DNA of 7,824 nucleotides from Actinomycetota bacterium (GTDB lineage: Bacteria > Actinomycetota > Thermoleophilia > Solirubrobacterales > Solirubrobacteraceae), in contig JAHWJE010000056.1 in the NCBI GenBank assembly GCA_019348575.1, positions 1 through 7,824 of the forward strand, given 5' to 3'. Position 1 is the stretch's first letter. Each line of letters opens with the position of its first letter. Below the pieces are notes generated by a model. It was not told the origin of the DNA, made no database searches, and saw nothing but the letters and a program-made list of their open reading frames with translations. Of the stretch, positions 1 through 6,881 are shown piece by piece. Both the position numbers and the translations under genes were made by a program.

Positions 1-2
1 AA

Positions 3-269
3 CTTGGGCTGGCGCAGCTGGAACACTCGATTCAGCGGCGCGCCCTCCTCTACGACAAGAGCGGCGAAGAGCACTACAACCTCATCTCGGCGCTGCACAA
101 GTCGATGCGCAACAGCGACCCCGACGCGGCGGTCTACTGGGTGGCGCGGATGCTGGAGGCGGGCGAGGATCCGCTGTACGTGGCGCGCCGGCTGGTACGG
201 TTCGCGTCCGAGGACGTCGGCAACGCCGATCCGCAGGCGCTCGTCGTCGCCGTCGCCGCCAAGGAGGCA
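3..269 (+). pseudogene. rarA: RarA/MgsA replication-associated recombination ATPase, internal C-terminal fragment
   Basis: About 89 codons, open at the window start, read in the frame beginning at base 3. The translation contains [20 protein letters not shown], followed by [39 protein letters not shown] and [16 protein letters not shown]. This is the highly conserved region just after the AAA+ core of the RarA (MgsA/WRNIP1) family, a clamp-loader-like ATPase acting at stalled replication forks. In intact members the KEA motif is followed by roughly another hundred residues of tetramerisation domain. Here homology stops at about base 269 and the frame runs into sequence that makes sense only on the other strand. 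The ATPase motifs lie upstream of the window. Family assignment is secure from the motifs. The gene is broken at its 3' side by a junction that may be an artefact. Confidence 0.9.
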
Positions 270-325
270 AGGAGCGGCAGTCCAAGGATCACGAGCAGCC
301 CCACCCACGGGACGACGAACGGCGG
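268..325 (-). pseudogene. Short orphan fragment encoding a possible transmembrane helix
   Basis: Between the end of RarA homology and the end of Ino1 homology lie about 55 bases. On the minus strand, in frame with Ino1, they read [20 protein letters not shown], a stretch that would make one membrane helix. Proline-flanked helices like this occur near the start of many transporters and respiratory proteins, but the piece is too short to assign to a family. Codon use becomes less G/C-biased at its distal end (CTT, GGA, CTT), unlike the flanking genes. Read on the plus strand it gives low-complexity Ser/Thr/Gly sequence with no family resemblance. It is best treated as a third sequence trapped between two unrelated gene fragments. 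Confidence 0.4.
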
Positions 326-1246
326 CGGCACGTCGCCGAACGAGTTGCCCTCCAGGCGGATGTGCGCCCACTTGCGGTCGGTCAGCCACGGCACGTAGTC
401 CGACGGGCCGACGTGGACGTCGTCGGCCGGCAGCTCGTGGCCCATGATCGACGTCACGGCGTTGGTCTTGGAGATCTTCTTGGACTCCAGGCGCTCGCGC
501 TCGAGCATGTTGTAGAAGTCCATGTTGCCGCCGACGTTGAGCTGCGACGTGCGCATGAGCTTGACGCCGCGGTCGTGGAAGAGGCGCGCGAGCGAGCGGT
601 GCACGATCGTCGCGCCGACCTGGGACTTGATGTCGTCGCCGACGATCGGCAGCCCGGCCTTCCTGAAGCGCTTGTTCCAGTACTCCTCGCGCGCGATGAA
701 GACGGGGATGCAGTTCACGAAGCCGCAGCCGGCCTCGAGAACCTGCTCGACGTACCATTTCGTCGCCTGCTCGGACCCCACGGGCAGGTAGGACACGACG
801 ACGTCGGTGCGCGTGTCCTTGAGGATCTGGACGATGTCGGCCGTCTCTCCGGGCGCTTTCTCGATCTTCTGCTTGAGGTACTTGCCCAGCCCGTCGTGCG
901 TCATGCCGCGGTGCACGTGCACGCCGAGCTGCTCGCGGACCTGGGCGAACTGGATCGTGTTGTTCTGGCCGGCGTGGATCGCCTGGCCGAGGTCCTTGCC
1001 GACCTTGTCGCGGTCGATGTCGAAGGCGGCCGTGAACTCGATGTCCGAGATGTGGTAGCCGCCGAGGTCGACGTGCATGAGGCCCGGCACGACCTGCCTG
1101 GGGTCGGCGTTGCGGTAGTACTCGACGCCCTGCACGAAGGCCGACGCGCAGTTGCCGACGCCGATGATCGCGACGCGCACCTTCTCCTGCTGGTAGCGCG
1201 CAGCGCCGTTGGCACTGGCCGCGCCCTTGCCGTTGGTGGGAGTCAT
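326..1246 (-). CDS. ino1: Inositol-3-phosphate synthase (actinobacterial Ino1), 3' end missing
   Basis: Catalyses the NAD-dependent conversion of glucose-6-phosphate to 1L-myo-inositol 1-phosphate (inositol 3-phosphate), the entry step to inositol lipids and mycothiol. Translation from ATG 1246 gives 307 family-like residues. The dinucleotide-binding motif [14 protein letters not shown] lies at about residues 27-40, [17 protein letters not shown] at 203-219 and [13 protein letters not shown] at 236-248. The stretch ending [17 protein letters not shown] falls at about 284-300. After NSFGDVP the family normally continues into the strand and helix carrying the LNVELKLEVWDSPNS-type sequence. Here it changes to an unrelated hydrophobic stretch, and the open frame runs to a stop at 134-136. 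The family is about 360-370 residues, so some 50-60 are lost. A GAAAGG lies 13 bases upstream of the ATG. It is the last gene of the minus-strand operon, 62 bases after the CDP-alcohol enzyme. Confidence 0.95.
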
Positions 1247-1271
1247 GGAGATCGGTTTGCCTTTCGTCTGT

Positions 1272-1297
1272 GCGTTCGGGGCTGAGAGACCCCGCGC
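1272..1297 (-). promoter_or_regulatory. Hairpin in the ino1 leader
   Basis: The 62-base gap between the CDP-alcohol enzyme stop and the ino1 start contains an inverted repeat: CGGGG at 1277-1281 pairs with CCCCG at 1290-1294 around an 8-base loop. GCG at 1272-1274 pairs with CGC at 1295-1297 across a two-base bulge. In the minus-strand transcript it would form 26 bases before the ino1 start codon. It has no U tract, so it is not a classical terminator. It could be an attenuator or processing site, or simply chance pairing in GC-rich DNA. Confidence 0.25.
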
Positions 1298-1308
1298 AGG
1301 AGGGCTCG

Positions 1309-1962
1309 TTACAGGGGGGCGGGCGCGAGCTGGCGCTTGACGTGCAGGATGCGCTGTACCACCGTGATGGTCGACAGCGCGGCAAGAATGTAAACCGAAG
1401 GTTCGAGCGCGCCGAGGTCTGCGAGCACGAGGCCCGCCGACAGGATGATGACGCGCACGAACCGATCGGCGATCCCGACCTTGCACTCGACGCCCAGCGA
1501 CTCGGCCCGCGCGCGGGTGTAGGACACCACGAGCGAGGACATCACCGCGACGACGACCGCTGCGACGGCCAGCTCGTCTCCGCGCTGCGCGAACGTCGCG
1601 GCGACGGCCGTCAGCACGATCCCCTCGACGATGCGGTCCAGTGTCGAGTCCAGGAACGCGCCGAACGGCGTCCCCTTGCCCGACATGCGCGAGTAGCCGC
1701 CGTCGAGCGTGTCGCAGGCCGACCCGACGAGGAACACGATGCCGCCGGCGAGGAACTCGTGCTGCCAGACGAGCACGGCGGCGACGACGTTGAGCGTGAA
1801 GCCCGCCATCGAGATCTGGTTGGGCGTCAGGCGCGAGGCGATCAGCCGGTCGCGCAGGACCTCCAGGCGGTTGCCGCGGGGCCGCAGCCGCGAGCGCCGC
1901 GGAGGTTCGCGGGGCTCGGGTTCGGTCGGCGGCGCAGGCGTTCTCGTGTCGGCCGGGCTCAA
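1309..1962 (-). CDS. CDP-alcohol phosphatidyltransferase, probable phosphatidylinositol-phosphate synthase
   Basis: A membrane enzyme expected to transfer the phosphatidyl group of CDP-diacylglycerol to an alcohol. In actinobacteria with Ino1 the usual acceptor is inositol phosphate, giving phosphatidylinositol phosphate. From TTG 1962 it has 217 residues. The signature reads D84-x2-D87-G88-x2-S91-R92-x8-G101-x3-D105-x3-D109, complete except that the usual Ala before Arg92 is Ser. RLTPNQIS at 44-51 precedes the first helix. [11 protein letters not shown] at 147-157 and the basic ADRFVRV at 165-171 resemble the inositol-phosphate-binding part of PgsA1-type synthases. Helices fall at about 52-82, 111-125, 131-148, 169-184 and 188-203. 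I chose TTG because its TTGA overlaps the PAP2 stop and no ATG or GTG exists between it and the core. The first 30 residues are Pro/Arg-rich. Ino1 as neighbour supports the inositol substrate, but a glycerol-phosphate substrate (PgsA) is possible. Confidence 0.88.
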   Translation of the reverse strand: MSPADTRTPAPPTEPEPREPPRRSRLRPRGNRLEVLRDRLIASRLTPNQISMAGFTLNVVAAVLVWQHEFLAGGIVFLVGSACDTLDGGYSRMSGKGTPFGAFLDSTLDRIVEGIVLTAVAATFAQRGDELAVAAVVVAVMSSLVVSYTRARAESLGVECKVGIADRFVRVIILSAGLVLADLGALEPSVYILAALSTITVVQRILHVKRQLAPAPL

Positions 1963-2780
1963 GACGCCGCCGTCGCCTCTGCCATTCGGCTGCGCAGGAG
2001 CGCCTGCTCGGCCCTCCCCGTGGGGAGAAAGGCCCACGCCTGGGGGCGCGCTCGCGCCAGCGCTCGCGCCGTGAGCGCGCCGACACCGGCCGCGACCGCG
2101 CCGAGGACCGCGTCGGCGATGAAGTGGTTGGCGGTGACGACGATGACGAACAGGATGATCAGCGGATAGATCACCCAGAGGACCTTCAGCGCGCGCCAGC
2201 GTACGAGCCGCGCGAGCGGGACGCTGATCATCAGCGCAAAGCCGACGTGCATCGAGGGCACCGCCGCGTAGGGATTGAAGAGCTCGTTGATCGTGACGCT
2301 GTCCTGCCGGACGCCGGCGAAGTCCGAGACGGCGTCGAAGAAGCCCCATTCGGGGAAGAAGCGCGGCGGCGCCGTCGGAAAGACGGTATACCCGATCAGC
2401 GCGACGCCGAAGGCGACGAGGAACATGTTGCGAACGAAGTAGAAGCTCTCGTTGCGAAAGACGTACAGCCACGCGAGCGCGCCGAGCGTGATCGAGCTCT
2501 GCGCGTTGATGTACATCCAGGAGGCGCCGTCCAGCAGCCACTCCTGGCCCGAGGCGAAGGCCTGCATCGACGGCTCGACGAAGATGTTGAGCGCCTGCTC
2601 GACGTGGATGAGGTCGCGCGCGTTGGAGAACGCGGCAGTGGCCGCACCGGGATCGTCGGCCAGCCCGCGGACGATCCGGTAGAGCTGGTAGGCGCCCAGG
2701 AACAGCACGAGCTGGCGCACGACGTCGAGCGGGCCGTGCGGCAGGAGGCGCGCGTGGACCGTGCTGAGGCGGGCGGACAT
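1959..2780 (-). CDS. PAP2-superfamily membrane phosphatase/phosphotransferase (Aur1-like, PAP2_3 type)
   Basis: A 273-residue polytopic protein from ATG 2780. Conserved features in order are: [19 protein letters not shown] at about 55-73, typical of the inositolphosphotransferase-like (Aur1/Ipt1) PAP2 branch; [14 protein letters not shown] at 130-143, which takes the place of the classical first phosphatase motif; PSMHVG at 175-180 with catalytic-type His178; and [10 protein letters not shown] at 218-227 with His219 and Asp223. Hydrophobic segments lie at about 22-38, 95-108, 116-134, 180-191, 199-217 and 222-240. The family removes or transfers phosphate groups of lipid-linked substrates at the membrane. 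Direct overlap with the CDP-alcohol enzyme and linkage to Ino1 make phosphatidylinositol phosphate a reasonable substrate, as inference only. No clear Shine-Dalgarno precedes the ATG. A perfect 16-base palindrome lies 24 bases upstream. Confidence 0.87.
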   Translation of the reverse strand: MSARLSTVHARLLPHGPLDVVRQLVLFLGAYQLYRIVRGLADDPGAATAAFSNARDLIHVEQALNIFVEPSMQAFASGQEWLLDGASWMYINAQSSITLGALAWLYVFRNESFYFVRNMFLVAFGVALIGYTVFPTAPPRFFPEWGFFDAVSDFAGVRQDSVTINELFNPYAAVPSMHVGFALMISVPLARLVRWRALKVLWVIYPLIILFVIVVTANHFIADAVLGAVAAGVGALTARALARARPQAWAFLPTGRAEQALLRSRMAEATAAS

Positions 2781-2803
2781 GGAGACCGGGTCATGTTACG
2801 GAA

Positions 2804-2819
2804 GATCAGCGCGCTGATC
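2804..2819. repeat. Perfect 16-base palindrome GATCAGCGCGCTGATC
   Basis: A perfect two-fold symmetric sequence in the 60-base gap between the polytopic membrane protein stop (2841) and the PAP2 start (2780). On the minus-strand transcript it lies 24 bases before the PAP2 ATG and 21 bases after the previous stop. It has no central spacer, so RNA pairing would form at most a short stem. The symmetry suits a dimeric repressor operator better than a terminator. No U run follows it. It could instead be chance, as GATC and GCGC are common here. Confidence 0.4.
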
Positions 2820-2840
2820 GGCGGGGTTGCGCCGGCGCCG

Positions 2841-4367
2841 TCAGCGCACGCAGGAGGAGCCGGTCAACCGCGCCTGGATGCGGATCGTGCCCGCCTCGAG
2901 GACGCGCACGCGCGTCAGCTCGCCGGGCGCGGCCGACACGCACGCGCTGCCCCGCGCGATCCGCCACCAGCGCGTGTGATGCACCCGCACGAGCACGTCG
3001 CCGGGGCGCGTCGCGCGCAGCGTCATCCCGTCGGCGGTCAGGGTCGCGCTCGCGCCGGCGGCGAGCGGCTTCGGGGCGCGCACGGCGAAGACGCGCCAGT
3101 GCTCGTCGCGCCAGACCTCGCGCAGGTACGGCAGGCCGCCTTCGACGAGCCGCGCCTCGTCGCGCCCGGCATAATCCAGCGGGACGTCGGGAACGGCGAC
3201 GTAGGCGACGGCGCGCTCGTCGAGCCACGCGCGGTAGGTCGCGGCGTCGAGGCTGCCGTCGTAGAAGAGCGCGCTGTGGCGGCGGTCGAGCTGGCGCTCC
3301 CAGCCGCGCGCCAGCGCGATCGCCGGGGCGACGTGCCGCGCCTCCCAGTGGTTCTCGGTGAACGGGATCTCGACGCGAAAGGCGCCGCGCGCCGGGCGCG
3401 AGCGCAGGTAGTCGAGCAGCGGCGCGTAGTAGCTCGCCTGCAGCGAGGGGTCGCCGCTCGCCCGCACGACATCGCGGACGGCCGGGTAGAGCGCCCAGTA
3501 GGCGAGCGGGAGCGCCAGCGCGGCGAGCAGCAGCGCGCTGCGGCGACCGACGAGCGCGCCCAGCACGATCGGGCCGCCGGCGAGCGCGCCGAGCCGGCTG
3601 GCGTTGCCGCCGAGCGGTGTCGCGATCGCGAACGCCGCCAGCAGCGCGACGGCGTACAGCAGCGCGCCGATGCGCAGCGTGCGCTCGTCCGCCGGCAGCA
3701 GCGCCGCGACGAGCAGCGCGCCGGCGAGCGCGGGCCAGAACGCCGAGGCGACGAACGGCTGGCTGCCGCCCTGCGGGAAGAGCACGAGCGCGATCGCGAT
3801 CGGCGCGAGCGCGGCGAGCGCGATCGCCGCGCCCGTCGCCGCGCGCGTGCCGCGCTCGGCGAGGCCCCAGGCGACGATGCCGAGCGCGACGAACAGCCCG
3901 GCGACGGGGCTGGCGAGCGTCGTCGCCGCCGCGAGCATCAGTGCGAGCGCGCGCCGCCCGTGCGCCAGCGCGAGCAGCGCCGCGAGGCCGACCGCGACCC
4001 CCAGCAGGAACGTCAGCCGGCCGGTCAACAGGACCGCTGACGTGCCGGCGGCGAACCACAGCGCCGCCGCGCCGGCGGCGCGGCCGGTGGTCCAGTGCCG
4101 GTGCGCGAGCGCCGCGAACAGCCCCGCCGCCGCGACCGCCGCCAGCGCGCCGGTCAGGCGCGCGCCGAGCAGGCCGCCCAGCGGCGGGAACAGCACGCTG
4201 TAGCCGGGCGTGTGGTGGCCGGCGTACCAGCGGTTGTTCCAGATCACGAGCCCGAGCTCCGCGCGGTACTCCTGTGCCGCGAGATCGGCGCTCGGCGGCG
4301 CCACGAGCAGGTACACGGCGGCGCCGAGCGCCGCGACGAGGCACGGGATCAGGACGCGCCGCGGCAC
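2841..4367 (-). CDS. Polytopic membrane protein with C-terminal soluble domain, possibly GT-C glycosyltransferase-like
   Basis: 508 residues from GTG 4367. A TTG three codons upstream (4376) is possible, but GAGGG lies 9 bases before the GTG and directly abuts the TTG, which favours GTG. Residues 5-22 form a first helix. A loop with EYRAELGLVIWNNRWYAGHH at about 33-52 and TPGYSVLFPPLG at 53-64 follows, then eight or nine hydrophobic segments to about residue 294. Residues 300-508 are soluble, with ENHWEARHVAP at about 338-348, WRDEHWRVFAVR at 419-430 and HHTRWWRIARG at 463-473. This layout (acidic residue in the first large loop, many helices, extracytoplasmic tail) resembles GT-C glycosyltransferases or YfhO-like proteins. 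I cannot place it in a named family. It starts 21 bases after the hydrolase stop, so it is probably co-transcribed with it. A lipid-glycosylating role would suit the neighbourhood but is speculation. Confidence 0.8.
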   Translation of the reverse strand: MPRRVLIPCLVAALGAAVYLLVAPPSADLAAQEYRAELGLVIWNNRWYAGHHTPGYSVLFPPLGGLLGARLTGALAAVAAAGLFAALAHRHWTTGRAAGAAALWFAAGTSAVLLTGRLTFLLGVAVGLAALLALAHGRRALALMLAAATTLASPVAGLFVALGIVAWGLAERGTRAATGAAIALAALAPIAIALVLFPQGGSQPFVASAFWPALAGALLVAALLPADERTLRIGALLYAVALLAAFAIATPLGGNASRLGALAGGPIVLGALVGRRSALLLAALALPLAYWALYPAVRDVVRASGDPSLQASYYAPLLDYLRSRPARGAFRVEIPFTENHWEARHVAPAIALARGWERQLDRRHSALFYDGSLDAATYRAWLDERAVAYVAVPDVPLDYAGRDEARLVEGGLPYLREVWRDEHWRVFAVRAPKPLAAGASATLTADGMTLRATRPGDVLVRVHHTRWWRIARGSACVSAAPGELTRVRVLEAGTIRIQARLTGSSCVR

Positions 4368-4388
4368 TGGTCGCAACCCTCGCAGGCC

Positions 4389-5204
4389 TCAGCGCGCGGC
4401 GAGGTGCTCGACGATCCGCGCCGCGACCTCGGGCCGGTCGATCCACGGCCAGTGGCCCGCGTTCTCGACGACCTCGAGCGTCGCGTCGCCGAGCGTCGCC
4501 GCGTAGCCCGCGCCGAAGCGCGCCGGGATGTACGGGTCGTGCTCGCCCCAGAGGACGAGCGCGGGCGCCGTGATCGCCCCGAGCCGCGCGCCGGCCTGCG
4601 CGAGCACCTCGGGCGAGGCGCTGCGCAGCAGCCGCAGCGTCGCGCGCTCGGTTCCGAGGTCGAAGTTCTCGGCGACGCTCGCCACGAACGGCGCGGGCAT
4701 CGGCCCCCTCCCCGCCGACGCGCGTCGCGACACGTGGCGCAGGATGCGCTTCGTCGCGAACCCGACGGCGATCGGGCCGACGACCGGCGCGCGCACGAGC
4801 CGCGCCGGCCCGCGCCAGCGAAAGCCCGCCAGCAGCGGGACCGCGTTGATCGCGACGAGGCGCTCGACGCGCTCGGGCTGCTCGCTCGCCCAGGCCAGGC
4901 CGACCGCCGCGCCCCAGTCGTGCATGCACAGGCGCACGCGGTAGACGTCGAGCTCGTCGAGCAGCCGGTCGAGGAAGCGCACGTGGCCCGCGAGCGAGTA
5001 GTCGAGGTCGCCGCGCTTGCCGCTTCGCCCGTAGCCGGGGAGGTCGACCGCGATCCCGCCGCCGAGCGCCAGCGGCGAGAGCCAGTCGAACGAGCTCGTC
5101 GGGATTGCGTGCAGGTAGACGATCGGCACGTCGTCGTCGCCGGCGCGGCGCAGGAAGACCGGCTGGTCGTCGATCTCGATGGTCTCCTCGGTGGGTGTGG
5201 GCAC
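4389..5204 (-). CDS. Alpha/beta-fold hydrolase with Asp nucleophile (haloalkane dehalogenase/epoxide hydrolase-like)
   Basis: 271 residues from GTG 5204. The oxyanion-hole region LHAIPTSSFDW at 31-41 corresponds to the HGNPTSS motif of haloalkane dehalogenases, with Ala for Gly and Ile for the halide-contacting Asn. AVDLPGYGRSGK at 52-63 is the usual strand-4 signature. The nucleophile elbow MHDWGAAVG at 94-102 places Asp96 as nucleophile followed by Trp97, as in haloalkane dehalogenases and epoxide hydrolases. A cap region spans about 125-205. GEHDPYIP at 220-227 provides acid Asp223 and AGHWPWIDRPE at 249-259 provides base His251. The triad is complete, so it is probably an active cytoplasmic hydrolase of unknown substrate. 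Further upstream in-frame starts would overlap the divergent kinase gene. It appears to be the first gene of the minus-strand operon and its role beside inositol-lipid genes is unclear. Confidence 0.88.
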   Translation of the reverse strand: MPTPTEETIEIDDQPVFLRRAGDDDVPIVYLHAIPTSSFDWLSPLALGGGIAVDLPGYGRSGKRGDLDYSLAGHVRFLDRLLDELDVYRVRLCMHDWGAAVGLAWASEQPERVERLVAINAVPLLAGFRWRGPARLVRAPVVGPIAVGFATKRILRHVSRRASAGRGPMPAPFVASVAENFDLGTERATLRLLRSASPEVLAQAGARLGAITAPALVLWGEHDPYIPARFGAGYAATLGDATLEVVENAGHWPWIDRPEVAARIVEHLAAR

Positions 5205-5229
5205 GGCCGCGGAAGATAGCCTCACGAGA
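5205..5229. promoter_or_regulatory. 25-base gap between divergent genes
   Basis: The hydrolase start (5204, minus) and kinase start (5230, plus) are separated by only 25 bases, too little for two separate promoters with leaders. I see no convincing -35/-10 pair or Shine-Dalgarno. GGAAG at 5211-5215 is 14 bases before the kinase GTG, which is too far for ideal spacing. Promoters must lie partly inside the opposing coding regions or the mRNAs may be leaderless, as is common in actinobacteria. Confidence 0.35.
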
Positions 5230-6132
5230 GTGGTCACACTCTGCTTCGGCGAGGCCATCGTGGACCTCGTCTGCCGCCGTCCGGTCGCCTCGCTCGCCGA
5301 TGCCGACGCGTTCGTGCCCTCGCCCGGCGGCGTCGCGGCGAACGTCGCGGCGACAGCGGCCCGGCACGGCGCGTCCGTCGCGCTCGCCGGGGGCGCGGGC
5401 GACGATCCGTGGGGCGCGTGGCTGCGCCTCAGGCTCGCCGCCGCCGGCGTCGACCTGCGCTGGTTCGGGCTCGCGCCGGGACGCGCCACCGGCGTCGCCT
5501 TCATCACCGTCGACGATCGCGGCGAGCCCTCCTGGCAGCTCTACGGCGACGGCGTGGCGGCGGTCCTCGACGCGCTCGACGATCGCCTGCTGGACGCGGT
5601 CGAGGCGACGGGCGCGCTGTTTCTCACCTCGAACACGCTCGCCCGCAAGGCCGAGGCCGACCTGACGATGGCCGCCCGCGAGCGCGCGCTCGAGCTCGGC
5701 CGGCCGCTCGTCTTCGACCCCAACCTGCGCCTGCATCGCTGGCGCGGCAATCCCGGCCGCGCGGGGAAGGCGGCGGGCGCCTGCGTGCCGGGCGCGTTTC
5801 TCGTGAAGTGCAACCAGGCCGAGGCGCGGCTGATGACCGGTGAGATCGAGCCCGAGGCGGCGGCCGCGTCGCTGCTGGCTGCGGGCGCGCAGCACGTGAT
5901 CGTCACGAGCGGCGCCGGCGGCGCGATCCTACGGGCGAAGGGGATGCGCGCCGACGTGCGCGCACAGCCGGCGAAACTGCGCAGCACGGTCGGCGCCGGC
6001 GACGTGTTCCTCGGCGTCCTGATCGCCCGTCTGGGCCAGACGGACTACTACCCGTCGGCGCTGGCCGCCGCGCTGCCCGAAGCCGCCGAGCAGGCCGCCC
6101 GCGCGTGCGAGCGATGGGGCGCGCTGGAGTGA
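5230..6132 (+). CDS. PfkB-family carbohydrate kinase
   Basis: 300 residues from GTG 5230, a normal length for ribokinase-fold kinases that phosphorylate a sugar or nucleoside with ATP. TLCFGEAIVDLV at 3-14 is the typical first strand. SPGGVAANVAATAARHG at 31-47 is PfkB signature 1, binding the sugar. FDPNLRLHRW at 162-171 is the fructokinase/KDG-kinase-like DPNxR motif, and VKCNQAEARLM at 192-202 is the N-x-x-E element. VTSGAGGAIL at 225-234 and STVGAGDVFLG at 252-262 complete the ATP/anion-hole site with catalytic Asp258; the usual D-T-x-GAGD has Ser in first position. Substrate cannot be fixed: fructokinase or 2-keto-3-deoxygluconokinase types fit best. An ATG at 5179 would add 17 residues overlapping the divergent hydrolase and is less likely. 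The stop overlaps the next gene's GTG. Confidence 0.92.
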   Translation: MVTLCFGEAIVDLVCRRPVASLADADAFVPSPGGVAANVAATAARHGASVALAGGAGDDPWGAWLRLRLAAAGVDLRWFGLAPGRATGVAFITVDDRGEPSWQLYGDGVAAVLDALDDRLLDAVEATGALFLTSNTLARKAEADLTMAARERALELGRPLVFDPNLRLHRWRGNPGRAGKAAGACVPGAFLVKCNQAEARLMTGEIEPEAAAASLLAAGAQHVIVTSGAGGAILRAKGMRADVRAQPAKLRSTVGAGDVFLGVLIARLGQTDYYPSALAAALPEAAEQAARACERWGALE

Positions 6133-6839
6133 CGCGTGAGGCGAGCCCGCCCGCTCGCGCCCGCGCCGGCGCCGGGGATGCCCGCTGGCGCCCGCCGACA
6201 CGTGCTCGCGTCGCGCGGATCCGCGCGCGGTTGGCGGAGGCCTACGGCGTGCCGATCGCTCAGCCGCACGGCGATCCGCTGGCGGAGCTCGTCCTCACGG
6301 TCCTGTCGCAGTCGACCAACGATCGCAACCGCGACGTCGCCTACCTGCGCCTGCGCGAGCGCTTTCCGACCTGGGAGGCGGTGCGCGACGCGCCGCTGGA
6401 GGAGGTCGAGGAGGCGATCCGGCCGGGCGGCATCTCGAAGGTCAAGTCGGCGCGCATCCAGGCGATCCTGCGCGCGATCGGCGATCCGCTGGACCTCGGG
6501 TGGATGCGCTCGGCGCCCGTCGCGGAGTCGCGGCGCTACCTCTGCGAGCTGCCCGGCGTCGGCCGCAAGACCGCCGCCTGCGTGCTGCTGTTCTCCTTCG
6601 GCCTGCGCGACGTGCCGGTCGACACGCACGTCTCACGCGTCGGGACGCGGCTTGCGCTGCTGCGCCCGAAGGCGTCCTTCGAGGAGCTGCACGACGCGAT
6701 GCTGGCCGTGACGCCGCCCGGCGCCGAGCTCGAGTTCCACGTCAACCTGCTGCGCCACGGGCGCCGCACGTGCCACGCGCAGCGCCCGGCATGCGCCGAG
6801 TGCCCGCTGCGGCGGATGTGCCCGAGCCGGCGCGACTGA
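6129..6839 (+). CDS. nth: Endonuclease III-like DNA glycosylase/AP lyase with [4Fe-4S] cluster
   Basis: A base-excision-repair enzyme that removes damaged bases and cleaves at abasic sites. From GTG 6129 it has 236 residues. The helix-hairpin-helix motif LPGVGRKTAA at 141-150 carries the Schiff-base lysine Lys147. VPVDTHVSRVGTRLAL at 162-177 carries the catalytic Asp165. The iron-sulfur loop is Cys215-x6-Cys222-x2-Cys225-x5-Cys231, the exact Nth/MutY spacing. The early helix reads LTVLSQSTNDRNRDVAYLRL at 56-75 (LSQ-T-D-N form), as in many actinobacterial and archaeal Nth homologues. The first 25 residues are Arg/Ala/Pro-rich and may be a disordered extension. GTG 6129 forms a GTGA overlap with the kinase stop, implying translational coupling; GTG 6105 in frame is less likely. 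Substrate range (thymine glycol or other) is not readable from sequence. Confidence 0.93.
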   Translation: MTREASPPARARAGAGDARWRPPTRARVARIRARLAEAYGVPIAQPHGDPLAELVLTVLSQSTNDRNRDVAYLRLRERFPTWEAVRDAPLEEVEEAIRPGGISKVKSARIQAILRAIGDPLDLGWMRSAPVAESRRYLCELPGVGRKTAACVLLFSFGLRDVPVDTHVSRVGTRLALLRPKASFEELHDAMLAVTPPGAELEFHVNLLRHGRRTCHAQRPACAECPLRRMCPSRRD

Positions 6840-6881
6840 CCGCGGCGGGCCTCCGTCGTTATCGCCGGCGTCGGCCCGGGT
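6840..6881. terminator. Intergenic gap between convergent genes, weak bidirectional terminator candidate
   Basis: The 42 bases between the glycosylase stop and the peroxiredoxin stop contain GGGCC at 6847-6851 and its complement GGCCC at 6873-6877, with a 21-base interior that can pair partly. There is no T run on either strand, so intrinsic termination is uncertain. The convergent position is the main support. Confidence 0.25.

Noticed and set aside
362..1285. Plus-strand frame of 307 codons opposite ino1
   Set aside because: Val/Asp/Leu-rich antisense frame without motifs. Ino1 on the other strand is unmistakable.
1247..2086. In-frame upstream extension of ino1 to 2086
   Set aside because: The extension is Arg-rich shadow sequence across the CDP-alcohol gene. 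The Ino1 family begins near ATG 1246.
2124..4040. Long plus-strand open frame of 638 codons opposite the PAP2 and membrane-protein genes
   Set aside because: Its translation is dominated by Arg, Asp, Glu, Ala and Gly with no recognisable motif, as expected for antisense frames in GC-rich DNA. The opposite strand encodes clear hydrophobic family proteins.
2806..5895. Minus-strand open frame of more than 1000 codons
   Set aside because: Arg/Ala-rich throughout. It covers the wrong frame of the membrane-protein and hydrolase genes and the antisense of the kinase; a shadow frame.
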